Part shown: piece after piece, positions 49,689 to 59,093 of the stretch | Layout of the letters: every line of letters starts with the position of its first letter | How positions within the stretch are numbered: the stretch's first letter is position 1 | NCBI RefSeq assembly: GCF_013283195.1 | Contig: NZ_JABEKT010000001.1 | Span: forward strand, 372,001 to 436,000 | DNA length: 64,000 nucleotides | Reading direction: 5' to 3' | DNA from: Ensifer adhaerens | Lineage (GTDB): Bacteria > Pseudomonadota > Alphaproteobacteria > Rhizobiales > Rhizobiaceae | Position numbers and translations under genes: made by a program | Notes under the pieces: model-generated | The model's input: the letters and a program-made list of their open reading frames with translations, nothing else | Database searches by the model: none | Told to the model about the DNA's origin: nothing

Positions 49689-50012
49689 TTAAGCGGCCGC
49701 AGTCGAAATCCAGGACGTCAGGGCCGTCTTCGGCGCAGCACCAACCTTGATGTCGGCAACTTCACCAGCCTTGAACATGGCAAGCGTCGGGATCGAGCGC
49801 ACGCCGTACTGCGCGGCCAGTTCCGGGTTCTCGTCGATGTTCAGCTTCACGACCTTGACCTTGCCGGCGAGCTCGTTGGAGATTTCCTCGAGGCTCGGCG
49901 CGATCATCTTGCACGGGCCGCACCATTCAGCCCAGAAATCGACAACCACCGGCTCGGCGGCGTTCAGCACTTCCTGCTGAAAATTGGATGTATCGACTTT
50001 TACAGTAGCCAT
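49689..50012 (-). CDS. trxA: Thioredoxin
   Basis: A 107-residue thioredoxin: [19 protein letters not shown] has the C-G-P-C active site around residue 32, followed by [20 protein letters not shown] and [12 protein letters not shown] with the cis-proline. It is the last gene of the minus-strand run divL/tsaE-amgK/murU/addBA and stands 86 bases behind addA. Confidence 0.97.
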   Translation of the reverse strand: MATVKVDTSNFQQEVLNAAEPVVVDFWAEWCGPCKMIAPSLEEISNELAGKVKVVKLNIDENPELAAQYGVRSIPTLAMFKAGEVADIKVGAAPKTALTSWISTAAA

Positions 50013-50098
50013 CGGCTGCTCCTTGCGTTCGAAATGTCGGTGTCCAGATGTTGTGTCTCATGTGAGACTGTCCCACTGGATTTTCAATATCGGGTATC

Positions 50099-53000
50099 TC
50101 ACTTTGTCGCGAGGTCTTCAAGGCTCCTGTCCAGTCGTGCATCCTCAAGCACGTGGATGATCGGTCCTTCCGTGAAAATCAGAGCACATTGGAAGCGGTG
50201 CGCCGGATAAAGCGGCCTGAGCAACTCGCGATAGATCGCCAGCTGGGTAATGTAGGCAACGGGGACGTCCTTGGGTGTCGCCGGCACGGTGCGATTGGTC
50301 TTGAAGTCGGCGATCGTCACGACGCCATCCGCCACCGACAGCCGGTCGATCCGGCCGGAGACGGCAAATTCCTGATTTCGGAGCTTCAATGTGCCCATGA
50401 CCGAGACTTCCGCCCGGCTGGCATCGGAAAAGAGCGATTGCAGCTCGCCATGATCGAGCACCTGCAGCACGGCATCGCGCAGGCGTGCGCGCTGGGTTTC
50501 GGGCCAGCGCGGCACCGAACGGGCGAGATAGCGATCAGCCGCCGTCGGGCGCTCGGAAGCGGCGATCGACGGCAGGACCTGCAGCAGCCGATGCAGGATG
50601 GCGCCGCGCAGCATCGAGATATCGGCTGGCGCCTTCTGCGAAAACAGCGCCGAACCGACGATCATGTCACCTTCGTCTTCGTCCACCGCAATGCCGACGC
50701 CCGATGGGCTGAGCGGCCGCGGCAATCTGCGTGGCGGCGGCAGCGGCGTGGAAAGAGCGATCGGCAATCCGGTTTTCGCGGGTGTTACGAGATCGGAGGC
50801 TTCGTCGCCCGTCGCAACTTCGCGCGGTACATGTGCTTCGCGCCAAGAGTGCCCCGCCCATTCCTCGTCACCCGCCTTGAACAGGACAGGGGTGCTGCGA
50901 CCGTTGTCGTCCACAGACAAGCTCGCCTGCACCATGGCGTGCCAGGTGTCGGTGCTGGCCCGTTGCCCACGATAGCCACACACGACCAGCCGGTCGGCAG
51001 CCCGGGTCATGCCCACATAAAGCAGACGGCGGTATTCTTCCTCGGCCAGCGTCTTCAGCCTGTCGCTGTCGGCGGCGACAAGCGAATTCGATGCAGAGCC
51101 CGGAGCACGCCAGACGGGCAGGGGATAGCTCGAGCCATCCGAAAGCGGCATCTCCAGGAAACGAAGATCGGGCACGTGCTGCGAGTTGAACGGCTTGCCG
51201 CCGCCGTCGACCAGAAATACCACCGGCGCTTCCAACCCCTTGGCGGCGTGCACGGTCATGATGCGGACCTCGTCACGCTCCTTGTCCTGCTCGCGCTTGA
51301 CGGTCGGCGCCTCGATCTCGAGCGTCGAGATGAAGGCCTGCAGTCCAGGCAGGCCGCTTCTTTCGTGTTCGAGCGCAAAGGTCAGGAACTCGTCGAGAAT
51401 GTCGCTCACCTCGCTGCCAAGCCGGGCGAGAAACGCCGCGCGGCCACCATGGACGCCAAGCACGTGCGCAAAAAAGTCATGCGGAGCGAGCTGCTGGGAG
51501 AGGACGGCATAACGAAGAAGTGCCTTGACGGTTGCTTCGTACAGCGAGCCTTCTCCGCCACCGAATTCCTGCAACCTCTGCCAGAGGCTAACACCTTCGT
51601 CGCGTCGGGCCGCGAGCTCGAACAACGTGTCTTCGTCGAGGTTGAAGAGTGGGCTCTTCAGCAGTGCCGCCAGTGACAGGTCGTCTTCCGGCAGCAGCAT
51701 GAAGCGCCCGAGCGCCAACAGGTCCTGGATGGCGATATGGCTGGTCAGGACCAGTCGGTCGGCGCCGGCGACGGGAATGTCGCTGCGGCGCTTCAGGGCG
51801 CGGGTCAGCGCATTGACGAAGGCGTCGCGCTTGCGCACGAGCACGATGACATCGCCCGGGCGCATGAAGCGGCGCACGCCCTTCTCGATGATCGTCTCGC
51901 GGCCGATCCAGTTGTCGAGCACGGCGGCTATGCGTCGGGCAAGAATGTTGACCGGTGCCGTTTCCGGGGTGGCGTCGAAGGGGGCCGTCCATTCGTCGTC
52001 GGTTTCTGTCGGTTCGGCGGCGATTACGTCCCAGATATCGACGGCACCGGGATGGCCGATGCGATTGGAGGCATGCACCACCGCCTCGTTTTGAGCACTG
52101 AGCCCACGCGCATGCACCGGGTTGGCAAAGACGGTGTCGACGGCGGAAAGCACGTCGACGGTAGAGCGGAAGGAGAGCTGCAGCCGGATCGGGCTGAAGG
52201 CCTTGCCGCCGTCGCGCACGCGCCGCTCCGTCTCGATGCTTTCACGGGAGAAGCGCTCGGGCCGCGCGCCCTGGAAGGAGTAGATCGACTGTTTCTCGTC
52301 GCCGACGGCAAACATGGTGCGGTCGGTTCCGCGGGCGCTGTCGCCGGAGAAGAAATCCGCCGCCAGCGCCTGGATGATCGTCCATTGTGTCGGGCTGGTA
52401 TCCTGGGCCTCGTCGACGAGAATGTGATCGATGCCCTGGTCGAGCTTGTAGTGAACCCAGGCGCTGACGTCGCCGCGCGCAAACAGGCTGGCGGTGCGGT
52501 TGATCAGGTCCTCGAAATCGAGCTGGCTGCGAGTACGCTTGAGCGCTTCATAATCGCTGCTGAGCCGATCGGCGAGGGTCAGCGCCGACAGCGTCGCTTC
52601 GTACATCTGGACGATGCTCAGCCGGTCGGCGCAGGCGACGACGTGATCGCGGGCCGCTTCGACCAGCTGGAGCAGATCGGGAGCGGCCCCAAGCATCGCC
52701 TTGTTCACGAAGGCGGAATCGGCGCGCGGCTTGCCGGTACCGGTGAAGAACAGCTCCTGCAGCCCTTCGTAACGCGCCATGGGATCGGCAAGCTTGGCAG
52801 TCGCCCGCAGTCCCTCGGCAAAATCGAGCACCTTGGCGCCGCCGGCGCTGACGGCAAGCGAGAGATAGCGTTCCAGCGCCGGACCGTTGAGGCCTGCAAG
52901 CGGCCAGACGCCTTGAAGGACGCGCTCGACGCTATCCTCGGGCTCAAGCTTGAGGGCCGCGCGCAGTTGCACGGCGATGCCGCCATGGGCATCGGCATGG

Positions 53001-53668
53001 TCGAGAAAAGCCTGTATCGCCGTGCGGTTGGAAACGATCGCGCCCAGCAGCTTTTCAAGCCCGGTGTCGTCGGCAAGTTCGAGCACGGTGGCAAAGGCCT
53101 CGGCGAGTGCCGCATCGTCCTCGGCGGCGGTCGCGGTCAGCAAGGCACGGCGTGCATCCGCGAGCAGCACCGCCGCCGCGCGGTCGTCGAGCACCGAGAA
53201 GTGTCCGGCAACGTTGGCTTCCAGCGGAAACTGGTGCAGTAGCGCTTCGCAGAAGGCATGGATGGTCTGGATCTTCAGGCCACCAGGCGTTTCGAGCGCG
53301 CGCGCAAACAGCCGCCGTGCCTCCTGGAGCTTCAGTCGCGAAGGTAGTTCGCCTTCGATGGCCTCGATCCGCCTTTCCAGTGCCTCGTCGTCGAGCGTGA
53401 CCCATTCGGCAAGGCGTTCGAAGACGCGGTTGGACATTTCGGAGGCGGCAGCCTTGGTGTAGGTCAGGCAGAGAATGGCAGACGGCCTGCAGCCGGCAAG
53501 CAGAAGGCGGATGACGCGCTGCGTCAGTACATGGGTCTTGCCCGATCCGGCGTTGGCCGAAACCCAGGCCGAGCGCGCGGGGTCGGAGGCGAGCGACTGC
53601 CGGCGCGAGGTCCAGTCGAGCCAGGCTTCGGGCGTCCTTTCGTCGGGGCCGGCGCTTTCATCCCTCAT
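50099..53668 (-). CDS. addA: Double-strand break repair helicase AddA
   Basis: A 1189-residue UvrD-type helicase-nuclease which, with AddB, resects broken ends for RecA, replacing RecBCD. Walker A VSANAGSGKTHVLTQRVIRL near residue 32; LVDEAQDTSPTQWTIIQAL; helicase motifs FSFRSTVDVLSAVDTVF-like (LSFRSTVDVL) and VHAAKGLEAPVVFLVDGGG; C-terminal nuclease VVTIADFKTNRTVPATP. Start 53668 has GAGG at 8 bases; an ATG at 53677 is too close to that site. It overlaps addB by 11 bases. Confidence 0.95.
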   Translation of the reverse strand: MRDESAGPDERTPEAWLDWTSRRQSLASDPARSAWVSANAGSGKTHVLTQRVIRLLLAGCRPSAILCLTYTKAAASEMSNRVFERLAEWVTLDDEALERRIEAIEGELPSRLKLQEARRLFARALETPGGLKIQTIHAFCEALLHQFPLEANVAGHFSVLDDRAAAVLLADARRALLTATAAEDDAALAEAFATVLELADDTGLEKLLGAIVSNRTAIQAFLDHADAHGGIAVQLRAALKLEPEDSVERVLQGVWPLAGLNGPALERYLSLAVSAGGAKVLDFAEGLRATAKLADPMARYEGLQELFFTGTGKPRADSAFVNKAMLGAAPDLLQLVEAARDHVVACADRLSIVQMYEATLSALTLADRLSSDYEALKRTRSQLDFEDLINRTASLFARGDVSAWVHYKLDQGIDHILVDEAQDTSPTQWTIIQALAADFFSGDSARGTDRTMFAVGDEKQSIYSFQGARPERFSRESIETERRVRDGGKAFSPIRLQLSFRSTVDVLSAVDTVFANPVHARGLSAQNEAVVHASNRIGHPGAVDIWDVIAAEPTETDDEWTAPFDATPETAPVNILARRIAAVLDNWIGRETIIEKGVRRFMRPGDVIVLVRKRDAFVNALTRALKRRSDIPVAGADRLVLTSHIAIQDLLALGRFMLLPEDDLSLAALLKSPLFNLDEDTLFELAARRDEGVSLWQRLQEFGGGEGSLYEATVKALLRYAVLSQQLAPHDFFAHVLGVHGGRAAFLARLGSEVSDILDEFLTFALEHERSGLPGLQAFISTLEIEAPTVKREQDKERDEVRIMTVHAAKGLEAPVVFLVDGGGKPFNSQHVPDLRFLEMPLSDGSSYPLPVWRAPGSASNSLVAADSDRLKTLAEEEYRRLLYVGMTRAADRLVVCGYRGQRASTDTWHAMVQASLSVDDNGRSTPVLFKAGDEEWAGHSWREAHVPREVATGDEASDLVTPAKTGLPIALSTPLPPPRRLPRPLSPSGVGIAVDEDEGDMIVGSALFSQKAPADISMLRGAILHRLLQVLPSIAASERPTAADRYLARSVPRWPETQRARLRDAVLQVLDHGELQSLFSDASRAEVSVMGTLKLRNQEFAVSGRIDRLSVADGVVTIADFKTNRTVPATPKDVPVAYITQLAIYRELLRPLYPAHRFQCALIFTEGPIIHVLEDARLDRSLEDLATK

Positions 53669-56600
53669 CGCTGTCATCCTCGCTGTCGGCGGTCGACCAT
53701 TCGGCAACACGCGCCAGATGGTCGTACTCGCCGCCGTAGTCGCGCTCCTTCTGGACAATGAGGCGGGAGGCAAAGCCGTGTCTGCCCGACATCAGGGCGG
53801 TCAGCAGCTTCCTGAGCTCGATCAGGGCTTCGTCGGCCAGCTGATCGGCCGTTTTCGTTTCCTTCGCCCGGCTGTTCTCGTTGTTGACCGCTTCCACCTT
53901 GAAGCGGGAGCCTGGTTTCAGCCTGACATAGAGCAGTGATTGCGGGTGGCCGGGACCCATTCCCTTGAACGCACCGGCTTTCAGCGCCGCTGCTTCGAGC
54001 GCCAGCTGCGGATCGAGCAAGACCCGCGCTTCCTTGATCGAAGGGCTGGAGCCGGTCTTGTAGTCGATGATCTCAAAGGTGCCGTCCGTCAGCGCATCCA
54101 GCCGGTCGGCAATGCCGGTCAGGCGAATGTCGCCCACACCGACGTCCATCGATGCGGCAACTTCGGTCAGCGGTTTGCGGATAAACCGCGCACGCTCCCG
54201 CTCCCAGGCGAGGAACGCCTTGCCGACGGCGGCAAAACGTGGCCGCCAGATGGTGTCGATATGGGCGGGCAGGCGCTCTTCGTCGAAGGCTTCGTTGAGC
54301 AGGCGGACCATCGCCTCGTCGGCTGCCGGGGACTGGATGTCGAAACCGCCACGCACGAAACGGTCGACGATGCGGTGGTAGAGCGTGCCGCGCTCGGACG
54401 CACCCGGATCGCGGTTGAACGGGTCGAGCGGATGCAGCCGCAGGATCCGGCGTGCATAGATCGAATAGGGGTCGCGACGGAGCCGGGAGACTTCGCTGAA
54501 TGAATATTTGCGCGGCTGCAGCTCGACCGGCGGCTTGGGTGCCGGGCGTTCGGCCAACGCCTGGCGGCCGCCCTTGTCGAGCATGCGCGCCCACAGCAGA
54601 TAGTCGCTGCCGTTGGATCGCAGGTTCTCCGCCAGCCGTTTGCCGCCTAGCGCCAGGAGCCGCTGCAGCCACCGTGATGCGACGGTGGGCGCAGATCCCT
54701 GCCGCATTGAGCGGGAGAAGATCAGCTTGCGCGTGCCGCACGCCATCTGGAAGTCGTGCGCAAGCTGGCCGACGCGACGTTCGGGCGGCTCGAGGCCGAT
54801 CCCGGTTTTCATGGTGCGGGAGAGGAAGGGATCATTGGCCGTCTGCCCCGGCCAATTGCCTTCGTTCAGGCCGCCGAGCACCACCAGATCCATGCTCTGC
54901 AAGCGCGATTCCAGCGCGCCGAAGATGAAGACGCGGGGGTGGCGCATCGAGCGTGGCTTGACCGCCTCGCTGGCGGCGAGCGCCTCCATGATGTCGCACC
55001 ATTGCGGTCCGTCGGCATCCATCTGCCCTTCGGTCTCGATGATGCCGCGCAAGAGCGTCGCCAAGGCTTCGCCTGCCTCGCCGGACCAGAGACCGCTGAG
55101 GTCGGCACGTTCATCGCCGCAGACGGCCTCCAGCGCCTGGCCAGTCCGTGTTGCCCATTCGGCAAAGGTGAATGTTTCCGAGAACGGGCGACGCCCGTCG
55201 CTGCGCCGGACCAGCGCACCGGCAAGCGGGTCTGTTGCCGCCTTTACCCGCGCGGCAAGATCCTTGGCCGCAAGAATGTCGTCTTCGGTGATGCCGATCC
55301 GCCACTCCGGAGGGTGGCGGTCGACGTTGTGATCGGCGACTGCCTGGTCGAGCAGCGGTTCCAGCAGCGAGATATCGGCGATCTCAGTGCCGCTGCGCAG
55401 CGCCATTCGCTCCAGCACGTCGGCGCTGCGGCGCAGCTCCGCCTTCGAGAGACCGAAGCGCGCCAGCGGATGTTTGAACAGCGCCACCAGTGGCACCGGA
55501 TCGCCGGGCCGAAGGCTTGCCTCCAGTAGAAGCCGCATCAGCGTACCGGCTGATGTCGAGGCGAGCGGTGTGCCGGCCGAATCGTCGGCTTCGATATCGA
55601 AACGCGCCAGTTCCGCACCGACGCGGCGCGCCAAATTGCGGTCCGGGGTGATCAGCGCCGCCTGGCTATCGTCGCTGCCCTCAAGCGCCAGCCGGAGCGC
55701 AATGGCAATCGCGGTCGCCTCCTCGCGCTCGTTGGCGGTCTCGATCAGCGCAACGTCGCCAAAGGCCCGCTGCAGCGTTTCCGGCTCGAGCCCGTTGCGG
55801 GTCTCGGTCCAGCCGTTGGTCGCCTTGGCCGGCAACAGCGCATGCGACAGGATCTCGCTGCGATCGGTCAGTCCCGCGTCGGCCTGGTCAAGGGTTGGCA
55901 CATCGCGGCGCTCGACCTGCATGCGTTGCAGCAGACGGTGGAAGCCGTATTGCGGGTGGCTGCGGCTTGCCGGGTCGGGCCGGCCGGCGGCGACGGTATC
56001 GCCAATGATCATGCCCCATTCCGCATCAGTCATCGTCTGGTCGAGCCCCGGCAAAACGATGGTGCCGTTGGGCAGCTTCTGGACGGCGGCGATCAGCGCG
56101 GCCGTCGCCGGGATCGAGCCGGTCGAACCGGCGATGACAATCGGCCCCTGAAGCGCGCCTGAGGCGATGCGCTGGGTCTCTGCCTGCAGGATGGCGTTGC
56201 GATGCCGGGCCGGCGAGGATTGCTTGAGTTCCTCCAGCCGCTCCGGCCAGTAGACCCGGGCGATCTTCAGGAATTCGAGCGTCAACTGCCACCAGAGTGC
56301 ATGCTCGCCAGCGTCGAGACCGTCGAGCGCTTCCCAGTCGAGTTCTTCCGTCTCCATCGCATCGACGAGTTCGGCCAGATTGCGTGCCAGCCAGATGGCG
56401 TCCGCGGGGCTTGCCGGCGCGATCAGCGGGCTTTCCGCATGAATGTCGAGCACCACCTTCGGCAGGCGGTTACGCCAGGCGAGGATGAGGCGGCCAAGTT
56501 CGATGAGCCGCGCGGTGCCGGGAAGGGGCGGTGCCAGATCGAGGATCGCCGGCACTTCGGCATCGAAGAAGCCGCTGTCGTCGTCGGTCTCGCCGAGTGC

Positions 56601-56843
56601 CCGGATCGTCGGCAGGATCGCCGAACGGCCGCCGAGCAGGTCGACGAATTCGGAGCGCAGCACGCGGGCGGAGCGGCGGGTCGGAACGAAAATAGTCACG
56701 CCGGCAAGCGGCAACGGGTCGGCGGGGTCGTAGCTAAAATCCGGTGTCAGCGTGCCATCGCAGAGCTTGCGCGCGAGTGTCTTCAGGAAGGGCAGGCCCG
56801 GCGGGATCGTGAAGACATTTGGCTCGCGATAGGACACGCTCAT
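53658..56843 (-). CDS. addB: Double-strand break repair protein AddB
   Basis: A 1061-residue partner of AddA. The N-terminal helicase-like part starts NVFTIPPGLPFLKTLARKL and has TIFVPTRRSARVLRSEFVDL in the place of a Walker A; DLVVLGGLNEGNWPGQTANDPF marks the middle. The C-terminal nuclease has FEIIDYKTGSSPSIKEA with catalytic Asp and Lys. No clear iron-sulphur cysteine set is visible. ATG at 56843 overlaps the murU stop (ATGA). Confidence 0.94.
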   Translation of the reverse strand: MSVSYREPNVFTIPPGLPFLKTLARKLCDGTLTPDFSYDPADPLPLAGVTIFVPTRRSARVLRSEFVDLLGGRSAILPTIRALGETDDDSGFFDAEVPAILDLAPPLPGTARLIELGRLILAWRNRLPKVVLDIHAESPLIAPASPADAIWLARNLAELVDAMETEELDWEALDGLDAGEHALWWQLTLEFLKIARVYWPERLEELKQSSPARHRNAILQAETQRIASGALQGPIVIAGSTGSIPATAALIAAVQKLPNGTIVLPGLDQTMTDAEWGMIIGDTVAAGRPDPASRSHPQYGFHRLLQRMQVERRDVPTLDQADAGLTDRSEILSHALLPAKATNGWTETRNGLEPETLQRAFGDVALIETANEREEATAIAIALRLALEGSDDSQAALITPDRNLARRVGAELARFDIEADDSAGTPLASTSAGTLMRLLLEASLRPGDPVPLVALFKHPLARFGLSKAELRRSADVLERMALRSGTEIADISLLEPLLDQAVADHNVDRHPPEWRIGITEDDILAAKDLAARVKAATDPLAGALVRRSDGRRPFSETFTFAEWATRTGQALEAVCGDERADLSGLWSGEAGEALATLLRGIIETEGQMDADGPQWCDIMEALAASEAVKPRSMRHPRVFIFGALESRLQSMDLVVLGGLNEGNWPGQTANDPFLSRTMKTGIGLEPPERRVGQLAHDFQMACGTRKLIFSRSMRQGSAPTVASRWLQRLLALGGKRLAENLRSNGSDYLLWARMLDKGGRQALAERPAPKPPVELQPRKYSFSEVSRLRRDPYSIYARRILRLHPLDPFNRDPGASERGTLYHRIVDRFVRGGFDIQSPAADEAMVRLLNEAFDEERLPAHIDTIWRPRFAAVGKAFLAWERERARFIRKPLTEVAASMDVGVGDIRLTGIADRLDALTDGTFEIIDYKTGSSPSIKEARVLLDPQLALEAAALKAGAFKGMGPGHPQSLLYVRLKPGSRFKVEAVNNENSRAKETKTADQLADEALIELRKLLTALMSGRHGFASRLIVQKERDYGGEYDHLARVAEWSTADSEDDSDEG

Positions 56844-57571
56844 CCCCCCGGCTGGTAGCGGCGGATTGCGGCTTCAGCCTCTTCGATCGCCTCGGGCGTG
56901 CCGACCGTCATCCAGTGGCCGTCGAGCACAATGCCGTACAGTCGTCCTGACGCAATCGCCCGATCGAAATAGATATTCAGATTGAACGCATCATCAGGCG
57001 CATCGGCAAACAGTTTGGAATCGAGCGCGATCGCACCGGCATAGACGACGGGGCTGTCCATGCCCTCGGCATAGCGCACCAGGCTCCCATCGGCGACTAG
57101 CGAAAAATCCCGCTTGCCGTTGTGGCCGGTCGTATCTTCGTCGCGCACGCAAAGCAGCGCCATGTCCATGCGCTCGGGATCGAAAAAGTCGGCGAGCCGT
57201 TCGAGATTGCTGGGAGCGTCAGTGTCTTCGCCGATCCAGAATAGATCGGCGTTCATCACCAGGACAGGGCCGTCCGCCAGCAGCTTCAGGCCCTTGACCA
57301 GCCCGCCGCCCGAATTCATCAGCGCGTTACGCTCGTCGGAGATCACGATCTCGGGCGCCGCACGCTGCGCCAGGTGCGCTTCCATCTGGTCGGCGAAGTG
57401 GTGGACGTTGACGGCTGCCCGGGTGACGCCGGCGTTCACCAGCAGATCGAGAACGTAATCGATCATCGGCTTGCCGGCGATCTTCACCAGTGGCTTGGGG
57501 ATGGTATTGGTGATCGGGCGTAGGCGGGTACCGAGGCCCGCCGCGAGCACCATCGCATTGCTGATCGCCAT
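56840..57571 (-). CDS. murU: N-acetylmuramate alpha-1-phosphate uridylyltransferase (MurU-type nucleotidyltransferase)
   Basis: A 243-residue sugar-1-phosphate nucleotidyltransferase. Seen: AMVLAAGLGTRLRPITNTIP then KPLVKIAGKPMIDYVLD, VMNADLFWI with metal-binding Asp, and GHWMTVGTPEAIEEAE at the end. Its neighbour encodes an AmgK-type kinase, so the pair makes UDP-MurNAc from recycled MurNAc and bypasses the early Mur enzymes, a route described in Pseudomonas. Substrate set by context. Ten bases separate it from the fusion gene. Confidence 0.85.
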   Translation of the reverse strand: MAISNAMVLAAGLGTRLRPITNTIPKPLVKIAGKPMIDYVLDLLVNAGVTRAAVNVHHFADQMEAHLAQRAAPEIVISDERNALMNSGGGLVKGLKLLADGPVLVMNADLFWIGEDTDAPSNLERLADFFDPERMDMALLCVRDEDTTGHNGKRDFSLVADGSLVRYAEGMDSPVVYAGAIALDSKLFADAPDDAFNLNIYFDRAIASGRLYGIVLDGHWMTVGTPEAIEEAEAAIRRYQPGG

Positions 57572-57581
57572 TGCTTCTCTG

Positions 57582-59093
57582 TCAGTTCGCTGATTCGGGA
57601 CCGATTAATCCCGTCTTCATACACCAGTCGCGCAAGGGTTTCAGCGCTTCGTGCTGGAGGGCGACTTCAAGATAGGCGAAAGTGCGTGGCATGTGTTTCA
57701 TGTAGCCGGGCTTGCCGTCGCGCTGCATCAGCCGCACCCAGATGCCGACGAGCTTGCAGTTGCGCTGGGCCGACATCAGATGCCAGTCGCGCAGGAACAG
57801 GGGCTCGTCGAACGGGCCGGCGGCGCGGCGATCCGCGAAATAGGCGTCCATCATTCGGTTCGCCAGCGCGGGTTCGATCGTCACTCGCGCGTCCTGAACC
57901 AGCGATGCCACGTCATAGGCCGTCGGTCCGATCATCGCATCCTGGAAATCGATCACGCCGACACGTTGAAGTCCTTCGTGACCGGCGCGCCAGATGATGT
58001 TCGGCGAATGAAAGTCGCGCAGCAGCAGGTTCGTCTCGGCGGTCTCGATGAGGTCGATCAAATCGTCCCAGATCGCGGCGTATTCCTGCTTTTCCTGTTC
58101 CGTTGCCGGCGCGCCACGCTTCCAGGGCAGGTACCAGTCGATGAGCAGCCGCGTCTCGATCTTCATCGCGGTGCGGTCGAAATCCGGGATATGGTGCTCG
58201 ATACCGCCGGCAAGCGCGATGTCGCGCTTGGTCGGTGCCATGTGGAGCTGGGCAAGCAAGCGCACGCTTTCGACATAGCGTGTCTCGATCGGTCTACCGT
58301 CGTCGTCGAGCACGCCGTCGGAACCGAGGTCCTCGATCAGCAGCATTCCCTGGTCCAGATCGCGCGCGTAGATCGTCGGCGCTGCGAAGCCGCGTTCTCG
58401 GAGCAGCTCGTCGATGGCAACGAATGGCGTCACGTCCTCGGCGATATGCGCGAGCTGCTGGTAGTATTTGCCATCCTGAAGGATAGGGCCAGGCTTGTGT
58501 CGCGCGGCATCCATCAGGATTTTCGCCGGAAGGCCATCCCGGCCGTCGACGCGTTCGTACGCCCTGACTGAGGCATCGCCGCTCAGATGGCGCCGTCGTG
58601 CGTCTGCAAAGCCGTTCTGCGCGAGGAAGTCGCGGATTGCGAGCGTGCGGGCGATCCGCTGGAGGGCGCTCTCTGGTCCGGAGATGCTGACGCTCCGCCC
58701 GGCCGCTTCATGGGTGATCGACAGGACGATCCTGCTCGTTGGCAATGCTCCGTCGGCTCGCTCGGGCCATTCGACAAGGCAGATACCTAGAGACAGGGCT
58801 TCGTCGAAACCGAGTTCGTCGAGTTCGCTGGCGTCGGCAAGGCGATAGAGATCGAAATGCGCCACGGGAATGCGAAGGTCATAGCTCTGCACCAGCGTAA
58901 AGGTCGGACTTGGGACTTCGAGGCCGTCGTCATCGGCAACGGCACGCAGAAAGGCGCGCGCCAGGGTCGATTTTCCGGCCCCGAGATCGCCAGACAGCGC
59001 GAGACAGTCGCCCGTCTTCAGCGCCAGCGCCAGGTCTTCGCCGAGCTGGATCGTGGCTGCCTCGTCCGCCAGGAAGCGCGTGATCGGCTGCAT
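57582..59093 (-). CDS. TsaE - AmgK fusion: tRNA t6A ATPase joined to anomeric MurNAc/GlcNAc kinase
   Basis: A 503-residue two-domain protein. Residues 1-160 are TsaE, which drives t6A synthesis: Walker A LSGDLGAGKSTLARAFLRAV near 35, then EVPSPTFTLVQSYD and HFDLYRLADASELDELGFDE. Residues 165-500 have an aminoglycoside-phosphotransferase fold: LRDFHSPNIIWR carries the catalytic Asp and GVIDFQDAMIGPTAYDVASL the metal Asp. In Rhizobiales the kinase part is taken as AmgK, making MurNAc-1-phosphate for the adjacent MurU. Start 59093 (MQPITRFLADE) shares one base with the divL stop (TAATG). The linking of tRNA modification and wall recycling in one chain is unusual. Confidence 0.88.
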   Translation of the reverse strand: MQPITRFLADEAATIQLGEDLALALKTGDCLALSGDLGAGKSTLARAFLRAVADDDGLEVPSPTFTLVQSYDLRIPVAHFDLYRLADASELDELGFDEALSLGICLVEWPERADGALPTSRIVLSITHEAAGRSVSISGPESALQRIARTLAIRDFLAQNGFADARRRHLSGDASVRAYERVDGRDGLPAKILMDAARHKPGPILQDGKYYQQLAHIAEDVTPFVAIDELLRERGFAAPTIYARDLDQGMLLIEDLGSDGVLDDDGRPIETRYVESVRLLAQLHMAPTKRDIALAGGIEHHIPDFDRTAMKIETRLLIDWYLPWKRGAPATEQEKQEYAAIWDDLIDLIETAETNLLLRDFHSPNIIWRAGHEGLQRVGVIDFQDAMIGPTAYDVASLVQDARVTIEPALANRMMDAYFADRRAAGPFDEPLFLRDWHLMSAQRNCKLVGIWVRLMQRDGKPGYMKHMPRTFAYLEVALQHEALKPLRDWCMKTGLIGPESAN

